A stretch of DNA of 15,689 nt from Acidobacteriota bacterium (GTDB taxonomy: Bacteria; Acidobacteriota; UBA6911): assembly GCA_031254095.1 (NCBI GenBank), contig JAIRVC010000036.1, positions 1 to 15,689 on the forward strand, read 5' to 3'. Within the stretch, counting starts at the first letter, position 1; each line of letters opens with the position of its first letter. The notes under the pieces were generated by a model. It was not told the origin of the DNA. It saw only the letters and a list, made by a program, of their open reading frames with translations, and ran no database searches. Below are positions 6,515 to 12,141 of the stretch, one piece after another. The translations under genes and the position numbers were made by a program.

Positions 6515-6787
6515 ATGACAATTTTAAGCGATAAAATAACTACCGCGAGGCTTCCTGTTGATACCAGGAATAAACTTCTCGCTCTCTCCAAAATTAAAAA
6601 AAAGACAAAATCCGATATCATTATAGAATCGCTGGAAATGTACTATACGCAGGAAGAGAACGAGATAGATTCCTTCAGTCTTGGCGAAGGCTTTTTCGGC
6701 AAATACGGGTCGGGTGAAAACGACCGGGCAACTACATATAAAAAACGAATAAAAGAGAAACTTTCAGGCAGGATGGCGGCTTGCTGA
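6512..6787 (+). CDS. Ribbon-helix-helix (CopG-like) antitoxin of a VapBC-type pair
   Basis: This 91-residue protein (starting MMTILSDKITTARLP) shows the ribbon-helix-helix pattern: a short beta strand (ITTARLP, about residues 9-15), helix A (DTRNKLLALSKIKKKT) and helix B (KSDIIIESLEMYY). The C-terminal half (from about residue 45) is charged and includes a basic KKRIKEKL stretch, as expected of a tail that wraps the toxin. The N-terminal domain would dimerise and bind DNA, probably the palindrome over its own start. The ATG at 6512 or 6515 is preferred to upstream starts because the promoter ends there and the family begins shortly before the strand. Its stop overlaps the toxin start by seven bases, indicating translational coupling. 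AT-rich base use differs from nearby genes and suggests acquisition by transfer. Confidence 0.8.
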   Translation: MMTILSDKITTARLPVDTRNKLLALSKIKKKTKSDIIIESLEMYYTQEENEIDSFSLGEGFFGKYGSGENDRATTYKKRIKEKLSGRMAAC

Positions 6788-7197
6788 ACTCAATACTCAT
6801 TGATGCGGGCCCCTTGATTGCCCTTTTTGATTCAAGCGAAAAGAACCACCGGAAAATACTGGCTTTCCTCAAGGCGCATCCGTACAGGTATGTAAGCACC
6901 ATAGCGGTGTTTACCGAAGTTTCCCATTTGCTGGATTTCAGCACTGACGCACAGCGGGATTTTTATGAGTGGGTTATGTGCAAGGGCGTAATTATCGGCG
7001 ATATAAATCAAAATGACATGCCGCGCATTGTGGAACTGACGGGCAAGTACGCAGATATACCCATGGATTTTGCCGATGCCACGCTGGTAATCACGGCGGA
7101 GAAAACCGGCATCAGGGAGATCATTAGCCTTGATAAAGATTTTGATATTTACCGGCTTCCCGGCAAGGAGCTGATTCGCAATATCTACAGACCGTAA
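6781..7197 (+). CDS. PIN-domain ribonuclease toxin (VapC-like)
   Basis: This 138-residue protein is a single PIN domain. The acidic metal-binding residues are visible: Asp8 in LIDAGPLIALFD, Glu46 in VFTEVSHLL, Asp99 in DFADATLV (with Asp96 close by) and Asp118 in SLDKDFDIYR. VapC toxins cleave specific tRNA or rRNA sites and stop growth unless the antitoxin occupies the active site. The start is a TTG at 6781 that overlaps the end of the antitoxin gene; an AGGATGG stretch upstream may serve as ribosome-binding site. All catalytic residues are intact, so the toxin is probably active. It is convergent with the FN3 lipoprotein gene, and a palindromic element lies between them. The target RNA cannot be predicted from sequence. 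Confidence 0.88.
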   Translation: MLNSILIDAGPLIALFDSSEKNHRKILAFLKAHPYRYVSTIAVFTEVSHLLDFSTDAQRDFYEWVMCKGVIIGDINQNDMPRIVELTGKYADIPMDFADATLVITAEKTGIREIISLDKDFDIYRLPGKELIRNIYRP

Positions 7198-7220
7198 TGC
7201 TATCTTTCGGTTTCGCCCTC

Positions 7221-7348
7221 AAGGGAACCTCTAAAAACCCCAAACTCTGCGTTGCGCGGCCGATCCAAAATGCCCATTTACCTCAAATGCAAACTCCGCT
7301 TTTGTCCCGGCCGCGAGCCTTGATTTTGGAGTTTTTAAAGGTTCCCCT
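7221..7348. repeat. MITE-like inverted-repeat element between convergent genes
   Basis: The arms at 7221-7244 and 7325-7348 are inverted copies matching at 21 of 24 positions (shared GGGAACCT and TAAAAAC blocks). The interior of about 80 bases has no gene but a partial inner pair (GCGCGGCC / GGCCGCG). The right arm supplies the last codons (G-N-L) and stop of the lipoprotein gene. The element lies between the toxin and lipoprotein 3' ends and could act as a two-way terminator. It may be a miniature transposable element; I cannot assign a parent IS. Confidence 0.7.
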
Positions 7349-8417
7349 CAATGGTTTCGCCGGCGTTGCCCCGCCCGTCCACAGCCTGGATTTCATAAAT
7401 GTACGCGCCGTCCGGATCCGTGTTTTCGTCCACGTAGCTTATCCCAGTGATTAATTCATCACGCAATGGTTTACGCGATCCCGCCCGGTCTTTCCGAAAA
7501 ATGCGGTATCCCGCGACATCCGGCGAAGGCGACGGCGTCCAGAAAAGCGTGACCTTGCCGTTTCCGGCGATCACAGTGAAGCTCCCCGGCGACAACGGCG
7601 GGAAAATATCCCGCGCTTCGACTTTTAAAATTTCTGAGCGCCCGCTTTCCGCCGGAGGATTCGAGGCCGCGGCAACGCTGACGGCGTAATAGTAGGTTTT
7701 ATCAAGCTGAAAATCGGAGTCCGCATATTCGGCCGCCTGAATCGGCGCGCCGTTTGCCGGAGCGAGCGGAAATTCATCCGGGTTCTCCGAGCGATAAATA
7801 TTATAGGCAATCCGGAATGGCCGCGCGGCGTTCGCGCTTTCCGGCGGCGGCGTCCAGGTTACGCGAATTTCTTTTTCAGTTAAAACGGCGGCGAGGCCTT
7901 CCGGCGCGGGCGGCAAAACCACCGGTTGAACAACCGCGCGTCTGCCCAGACCCGCCGCCTGATTTTTTTCGTTTACGAAAACCGCCGCGTAGATGAACCG
8001 CAGAGAATGAAAGCTTTCTCCCGGCGCTACGCGCGGCGCATCGCGTATGACAAAAACATTTCCCCGCGTATATTCCTCAAAACGCGAGGCGGGAATCGAA
8101 AAAATATGCGCCGCGCGGTCGAGGAAATTTTCTTCGGAAAGCTCCGCGGAAAACGCCGGGATTTCCGCTCCGGCCTTTTCCGTAATCCGGAAAATTTCCA
8201 GGGAGCGGATCGTCCGCGCCGGACTCCCGTCGGTATTTCGTTCTGGAAGGGAAAAAGTCAGAGTTATTTCTTCGCCGGTTTGACGCGCCTCAAGGTCGCG
8301 CACGGTTTCGGGAACGCGGCGTTCAGGCGGCTTGGGGGCGGCGATGCGGGCACAGCCTGAAAAAAAGACGCAGAGCGCGCAGCAGAGAACCGCAGCCGGA
8401 AGTTTTAGAGAGTTCAT
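7335..8417 (-). CDS. Lipoprotein with fibronectin type III-like domains
   Basis: This 360-residue protein begins with a lipoprotein signal (MNSLKLPAAVLCCALCVFFS) ending in a lipobox F-S-G-C, with Cys22 as the acylation site, followed by a Pro-rich linker. Three FN3-like beta-sandwich repeats follow, roughly 38-140, 168-265 and 272-355; the last two have typical W-T-P-P/W-T-P-S-P strands and YNIYRSEN / YRIFRKD followed by YYYAVSV / YIYEIQAVD. It is presumably anchored in the outer or inner membrane and exposed to the periplasm or surface; its function is unknown. The ATG at 8417 lies three bases after the hslU stop, so it is translated as part of the hslVU operon. Its last codons are provided by an inserted palindromic element, so the native C-terminus may have been slightly changed. 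Confidence 0.8.
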   Translation of the reverse strand: MNSLKLPAAVLCCALCVFFSGCARIAAPKPPERRVPETVRDLEARQTGEEITLTFSLPERNTDGSPARTIRSLEIFRITEKAGAEIPAFSAELSEENFLDRAAHIFSIPASRFEEYTRGNVFVIRDAPRVAPGESFHSLRFIYAAVFVNEKNQAAGLGRRAVVQPVVLPPAPEGLAAVLTEKEIRVTWTPPPESANAARPFRIAYNIYRSENPDEFPLAPANGAPIQAAEYADSDFQLDKTYYYAVSVAAASNPPAESGRSEILKVEARDIFPPLSPGSFTVIAGNGKVTLFWTPSPSPDVAGYRIFRKDRAGSRKPLRDELITGISYVDENTDPDGAYIYEIQAVDGRGNAGETIEGNL

Positions 8418-8420
8418 TTG

Positions 8421-9821
8421 TTATAAAATATAGCGGCTCAGATCCTTATCCTGCGCTATGCCTTCCAGTTTCCGGCTGACGTATTCCGCAGTTATCCGGA
8501 CGTTTTTCGGCTTGCGCTGTTTTCCTTCAAACGCCACGTCGTCAAGCAGCGCTTCAAATATCGTATGCAGGCGGCGCGCGCCGATATTTTCGTTGCTTTC
8601 GTTTACCCTGCCGGCCAGGCGGGCGATTTCGCGTATGGCGTCGTCGGTAAAATCAAGCATCAGCCCTTCAGTGCCGAGCAGCGCCGTGTACTGCTTTATC
8701 AGGGCGTTTTTCGGCTCCGTAAGAATACGGATAAAATCGTCTTCCTTGAGATCGGTCATTTCCACGCGGATGGGAAAGCGCCCCTGTAGTTCCGGTATGA
8801 GATCGGTCGGCCTTGAGGTATGGAACGCTCCGGCGGCGATAAAAAGAATATGATCGGTGCGCACCATGCCATAGCGCGTATTTACCGTGGTTCCCTCTAC
8901 GATCGGCAGAATGTCACGCTGTACGCCCTCGCGGCTGATGTCCGGGCCGTGTCCCGATTCCCGCCCGGCGATTTTGTCGATCTCGTCAAGAAAGATAATG
9001 CCGCTTTCCTCCACGCGATCGAGCGCCATGCGGGCGACCTGATCCATATCGACGAGCTTCTGCTCCTCCTCCTGCACGATGTATTCAGCCGCTTCCTCGA
9101 CCGACATGCGCCGCTTTTTGGGCTTTCCGTCCATCATGCCGGCGAAAAAGTCGCGCATATTGTACTGAACCTCTTCCATGGTGGCGCCTTCAAAAAACTG
9201 CATCGCCACAGGGTTGGCTAAATGTTCGCGAATGTCGATTTCAATGACGCGTTTGTCAAGCTTGCCGTCGCGAAACTGCTGCCGCATTTTTTCGCGGTGA
9301 TTTTCGATGCGGTCAAGGTCTTCGCTTCCTTCCGAAAGAGCGTTTTCACCCGGTATGCGGGACGCCGCGCCAAGCAGCAGATCAAGCACGCGCTCCTCCG
9401 TGTTAAGCTCGGCTTTTTCCTCGATCTCCATGATTTTTTCTTCGCGAACCATATCGACGGCGATTTCCGCCAGATCGCGCACCATTGACTCCACGTCTCG
9501 GCCGACATATCCGACCTCGGTGAACTTTGTCGCTTCGACTTTCAGAAAAGGAGAATTGGCCAGCCGCGCGAGGCGGCGGGCGATTTCGGTCTTGCCGACG
9601 CCGGTAGGGCCTATCATGATGATATTTTTGGGCGCGATCTCGTCGGCCATTTCTTCATCGAGCTGTCTGCGGCGGACGCGGTTGCGCAGAGCGATGGCGA
9701 CCGCTTTTTTGGCGGCCTGCTGCCCCACGACGTAACGGTCAAGTTCAGCCACGATCTCTTTTGGAGACATTTCATCAAGTCCGCGAGGCCTGGTTTTACG
9801 CGGTGTCGGAGTTTTCGACAT
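8421..9821 (-). CDS. hslU: ATP-dependent unfoldase HslU (ClpY), subunit of HslUV
   Basis: This 466-residue AAA+ ATPase unfolds substrates and feeds them into the HslV protease in the cytoplasm. Key elements are the IVAELDRYVVGQ N-terminus, Walker A GPTGVGKT (71-78), the pore loop GYVG (104-107), the charged I domain (about 110-250), Walker B IIFLDEID (275-282), the sensor-2 NIGARRLHT region and the C-terminal SRYIL tail that docks into HslV. I choose the ATG at 9821 (MSKTPTPRK), preceded by AAGGGA; an ATG at 9854 would add eleven residues (MEAMGMGKGNK) that come from a degenerate repeat, and the ATG at 9770 would give the E. coli-like start but has no better site. It follows hslV on the same strand with a 96-base gap holding a repeat relic. 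Confidence 0.95.
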   Translation of the reverse strand: MSKTPTPRKTRPRGLDEMSPKEIVAELDRYVVGQQAAKKAVAIALRNRVRRRQLDEEMADEIAPKNIIMIGPTGVGKTEIARRLARLANSPFLKVEATKFTEVGYVGRDVESMVRDLAEIAVDMVREEKIMEIEEKAELNTEERVLDLLLGAASRIPGENALSEGSEDLDRIENHREKMRQQFRDGKLDKRVIEIDIREHLANPVAMQFFEGATMEEVQYNMRDFFAGMMDGKPKKRRMSVEEAAEYIVQEEEQKLVDMDQVARMALDRVEESGIIFLDEIDKIAGRESGHGPDISREGVQRDILPIVEGTTVNTRYGMVRTDHILFIAAGAFHTSRPTDLIPELQGRFPIRVEMTDLKEDDFIRILTEPKNALIKQYTALLGTEGLMLDFTDDAIREIARLAGRVNESNENIGARRLHTIFEALLDDVAFEGKQRKPKNVRITAEYVSRKLEGIAQDKDLSRYIL

Positions 9822-9858
9822 TTTATTTCCCTTACCCATACCCATAGCTTCCATCCCG

Positions 9859-9919
9859 GAAGTCGCCTGAAAGATGGCTCACGGCAAATTTTCTGATCAC
9901 TGGTCACTGCAAGGCGGTT
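9859..9919 (-). repeat. Degenerate half-copy of the 7-mer element, hslV-hslU gap
   Basis: Read on the minus strand it starts AACCGCCTTGC at the hslV stop codon, has units CAGTGAC and CAGTGATCAG, then AAAATTTGCCGTGAGCCATC and ends ACTTC. The plus-strand sequence at 10519-10609 has the same order of parts in the opposite orientation (AACCGCCTTAC, 7-mer units, TTCAG, AAAAATTCGCCGTGAACCAT, ACTTC). The non-7-mer part matches at most positions, so the two are true homologues flanking hslV. Confidence 0.7.
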
Positions 9920-10460
9920 ACAGTTCATCCACTGTGATTTCGCAGTTGGTGAAGACGCATATTTCGCTGGCGATTTTAAGAGACTCCTCGGCGATTTTGC
10001 GGGCCGGCAGTTTGCTGTTGCGCATAAGCGCCCGCGCCGCCGCAAGCGCGTAAGCGCCGCCGGAACCTACCGCGAGCAAACCGTCGTCCGGTTCAATTAC
10101 ATCGCCTGTGCCCGAAATCATGTAGACATTTTTACCGTCGGCGGCAAGCAGATATGCCTCAAGATGGCGCAGCGCGCGATCCGTGCGCCATTCCTGCGCG
10201 AGTTCAACGGCGGCGCGGTTCAAATTTCCCTGAAACTGCTCAAGCTTGGCCTCAAGGCGCGCCACAAGCGCAAAAGCGTCCGCCGTCGCTCCGGCAAAAC
10301 CGACAAGAACCTTGTTGTTATAGACGCGCCGAATCTTACGGGCGCGCTGTTTTATAACCGTGTCGCCGAAAGATACCTGTCCGTCGCCAGCCAGAACGAC
10401 CCGCCCGTCTTTTTGAACCAGCAGGATTGTCGTCCCATGAATTTTTTCCCTTCCTGACAT
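9918..10460 (-). CDS. hslV: ATP-dependent protease peptidase subunit HslV (ClpQ)
   Basis: This 180-residue threonine protease forms two stacked hexameric rings that are capped by HslU. The conserved HGTTI opening marks the catalytic threonine (Thr10 counted from the ATG at 10460), which becomes residue 1 after a nine-residue propeptide is removed. The family motifs [48 protein letters not shown] and the [15 protein letters not shown] metal/turn region are intact, and the end ITVDEL matches family length. A TTG six bases further upstream is also in frame, but it lies before the predicted transcription start. Using the ATG, the transcript would be nearly leaderless. It is the first gene of the hslV-hslU-lipoprotein operon. 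Repeat half-copies flank it on both sides. Confidence 0.95.
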   Translation of the reverse strand: MSGREKIHGTTILLVQKDGRVVLAGDGQVSFGDTVIKQRARKIRRVYNNKVLVGFAGATADAFALVARLEAKLEQFQGNLNRAAVELAQEWRTDRALRHLEAYLLAADGKNVYMISGTGDVIEPDDGLLAVGSGGAYALAAARALMRNSKLPARKIAEESLKIASEICVFTNCEITVDEL

Positions 10461-10468
10461 AGACAAGG

Positions 10469-10498
10469 AGTATAGATGCCGGAAGGAATGTCTGTCAA
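10469..10498 (-). promoter_or_regulatory. Sigma70-type promoter of the hslVU operon
   Basis: On the minus strand a perfect -35 TTGACA (10498-10493) and a near-perfect -10 TATACT (10474-10469) are separated by 18 bases. Transcription should start near 10462-10463, two or three bases before the ATG at 10460. No heat-shock-type promoter elements were seen. Confidence 0.75.
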
Positions 10499-10518
10499 AT
10501 AAAGAGGTGAGCCGCGTG

Positions 10519-10609
10519 AACCGCCTTACGGCGGTTAGTGGTTAGTGGCCCGTGGCCAGTGGTCATTGTTCAGAAAAATTCGCCGTGAACCATCTTTGAG
10601 AGTAACTTC
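10519..10609 (+). repeat. Half-copy of the 7-mer element upstream of hslV, with hairpin
   Basis: It begins with a perfect hairpin AACCGCCTTACGGCGGTT (10519-10536), continues with units TTAGTGG, TTAGTGG, CCCGTGG, CCAGTGG and TCATTGT, and then TCAGAAAAA and the GCCGTGAACCATCTTT block that is also found at 9859-9919 in inverted orientation. It sits between the divergent hslV and flavodoxin genes, upstream of both promoters, and has no coding capacity. Confidence 0.75.
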
Positions 10610-10700
10610 ATGGAATAGAAGTTTTAGGCGAGGACGACGGCAGTCCCGCATCAAAGATTTCTATGACTTTTACGGAGCGCGCCCGTCCGTAAGATTTTGC

Positions 10701-10750
10701 TTGTTACACGAACGTTTTCCGGTAACAATACAGGGATTAAAATTTGGAGG
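10701..10750 (+). promoter_or_regulatory. Promoter/operator and ribosome-binding site of the flavodoxin gene
   Basis: TTGTTA (10701-10706) and AACAAT (10724-10729) form a plausible -35/-10 pair with 17-base spacing. They coincide with an inverted repeat, TTGTTAC (10701-10707) and GTAACAA (10722-10728), so a dimeric regulator or a hairpin could control the promoter. A strong GGAGG (10746-10750) lies four bases before the ATG at 10755 and fixes the start. Confidence 0.5.
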
Positions 10751-10754
10751 AAAC

Positions 10755-11369
10755 ATGGAAAGAAGAACTTTTTTGAATATCGGCGCGGGACTTGGCTCGC
10801 TGGCTATTGCCGCGCCATTGCGGGCTCAGTTTATCCCTCAACCGTCCCAGTCCAAGGAGAAATGGGCGGTTCTGTTCGCGACAATGTACGGAACGACTCG
10901 CGACGCCGCCGCATGGGTATCCGAAGGCATGGGCGCAATTGCCGATGTGTATGACGTCCGCAAACCACCGGCCGACATCGCGGCTTATGACAATCTGGTG
11001 ATTGGATCCGCTATTATGGGGTTCACAATACTTCCGGAACTGAATAAATATCTTGAGGCGAACGCCGCCAAAATTAAGGGAAAGGTTCGCGGGCTTTTCG
11101 TGGTATGCGGCAACCTTCGCAATATGCCCGGCGATGAACAGGTTAAGACGTATATCGACGGCATATTGGTAAAATCGGCCGGAGTCGCTTCGTCTGTTCC
11201 CCGCGCCGCGTTCGGCGGGCGCATCACAAAAGCCGTCTGGGATCCAAAAGTCTATAAAGACAATATGGATACATACGCGAAGATGGGCGTATCAACGGAT
11301 GATTTTGATAATCTCCGCCGGGCGGACTGCATGAAGCTGGGCGCGGAAATACTGGCAAAAAAAGCCTGA
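10755..11369 (+). CDS. Tat-exported flavodoxin-domain protein (HemG/Flavodoxin_5-like)
   Basis: This 204-residue protein begins MERRTFLNIGAGLGSLAIAA, a twin-arginine signal with RRTFL and a probable cleavage after Ala24 (LRA-QF). The mature part is a flavodoxin-type fold: strand AVLFA, then the FMN phosphate loop TMYGTTR (43-49), AYDNLVIGSAIMGFTILPEL near residue 80, and a KGKVRGLFVVCGN strand. The pattern resembles the HemG/Flavodoxin_5 group (menaquinone-dependent protoporphyrinogen oxidase type) more than small electron-carrier flavodoxins. Tat export would carry the protein out already folded around FMN, so it probably acts in periplasmic electron transfer; a haem-synthesis role would be odd outside the cytoplasm. 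Upstream in-frame codons (to 10545) lie in a repeat and are not used. Gene neighbours give no pathway. The enzyme activity remains unassigned. Confidence 0.78.
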   Translation: MERRTFLNIGAGLGSLAIAAPLRAQFIPQPSQSKEKWAVLFATMYGTTRDAAAWVSEGMGAIADVYDVRKPPADIAAYDNLVIGSAIMGFTILPELNKYLEANAAKIKGKVRGLFVVCGNLRNMPGDEQVKTYIDGILVKSAGVASSVPRAAFGGRITKAVWDPKVYKDNMDTYAKMGVSTDDFDNLRRADCMKLGAEILAKKA

Positions 11370-11596
11370 TTCCCGGCTTTTGAAAATCCGGCCCGGATGT
11401 TTTGTGGAATTTTCCGCGAAATATACGGGCCGGGCGTTCGCAAGGTTTAAGCAGCGCGCCGGTGCGCGCAGTCACCCTTTACGGATTTAGCCCCCTCCCC
11501 CGTTTTTACGCAACTTTCGCCGCGCGCGCCTCTCAATATATGAAGCCAGAGCGAGTGCATTTAAATTTATTTCCTAAATTCCAGAAAAAACTATGA
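11370..11596. other. Gene-free stretch after the flavodoxin gene
   Basis: Only one structure stands out: CCGGCCCG (11388-11395) and CGGGCCGG (11426-11433) are perfect inverted arms around a 30-base loop. This GC-rich hairpin might end the flavodoxin transcript, but no T-run follows it. The rest shows no coding pattern that I trust. Confidence 0.45.
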
Positions 11597-11780
11597 CTAC
11601 ATCGGGACGTCAACACCGAAAGCCTTCTGAGCGCTGGATGAAATCCAGCACCATCTCGGACGTTTCCTTGTATTTCGCTTTGAACGACGCAAAGTTCGGA
11701 ACGCGTGCGGGCATCGGAGTGAATCCAGTCAAACCCGTAATGCCGATCAGACCGGTCAGTCGAAAGGCAGGCGCAAACCC
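11597..11780 (-). pseudogene. C-terminal gene remnant, truncated at a MITE-like element
   Basis: The minus strand has a short open frame with protein-like composition, including the stretches PARVPNFASFKAKYKETSEM and VLDFIQRSEGF, preceded by Gly/Thr/Leu-rich GFAPAFRLTGLIGITGLTGF. It ends at a TGA near 11612 (...EGFRC) or, if one base was inserted at about 11622, in GVDVPM and TAG at 11597. No start codon or upstream domain exists: the frame runs into the inverted-repeat element at 11781-11916. I do not recognise the parent family. The likely history is decay of a gene after insertion or deletion, but a chance open frame cannot be excluded. Confidence 0.4.
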
Positions 11781-11916
11781 TCAGGGCAGACGCATCTAAA
11801 TTTTCCGCCTGAATTGCGGCTTATTGTGCGATTGAACATTTTGAACACCTTAAAAAAATATAGGTCAAAACGCTAAGGTATTCAAAAATCACGCTTTTTT
11901 GATGCGTCTGCCCTGA
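11781..11916. repeat. MITE-like element with 16-base perfect terminal inverted repeats
   Basis: TCAGGGCAGACGCATC (11781-11796) is perfectly inverted as GATGCGTCTGCCCTGA (11901-11916). Inside, 11837-11852 and 11874-11889 form a second inverted pair (13 of 16). The 136-base unit encodes nothing. The termini suggest a non-autonomous copy of an IS element, with ISAs1-type elements a possible parent from memory of similar ends; this assignment is weak. No target duplication is obvious. Confidence 0.7.
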
Positions 11917-12141
11917 CTCCATAAGGGGTTGAACAGTACCGTTTATTTCAAGACAGGGGGGGGGTAATGCGCTCGCTACGGCGTCAAACGGGCGCGCCGT
12001 AAAACGATCCCATTGTACAAAATTCCGGGCAGGATTAATATTTGAGCCTGGGAAACGCTGATTAATTGTCCGCGCGGGCTGTTTCGGCGTCCCAAAATTG
12101 AAATAATAAACACCAAATAATGAAATGGCGGTTCTGCTCCC
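11917..12141. other. Region upstream of the cation-chloride cotransporter gene
   Basis: No gene is evident. A run of nine G residues lies at 11956-11964, about 180 bases before the start codon. The sequence between 12040 and 12125 is AT-rich and should hold the promoter, but no -35/-10 pair stands out and the start codon at 12142 lacks a clear ribosome-binding site. Confidence 0.45.

Noticed and set aside
7197..7454. A plus-strand frame beginning at the toxin stop codon
   Set aside because: It runs through the palindromic element and then antisense to the lipoprotein gene; its translation is not protein-like.
9822..9854. Extended HslU start at 9854
   Set aside because: The added residues are Met/Gly-rich and come from the degenerate repeat in the hslV-hslU gap; the ATG at 9821 has a better ribosome-binding site and fits the family.
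10545..10754. Extension of the flavodoxin protein to a start at 10545
   Set aside because: The extra 70 residues are encoded by a repeat and promoter region; GGAGG before the ATG at 10755 and the Tat signal fix the start.
11593..11799. A plus-strand 68-codon frame
   Set aside because: It is the antisense of the minus-strand gene remnant, which reads more like protein; the plus frame runs into the terminal repeat of the MITE-like element.
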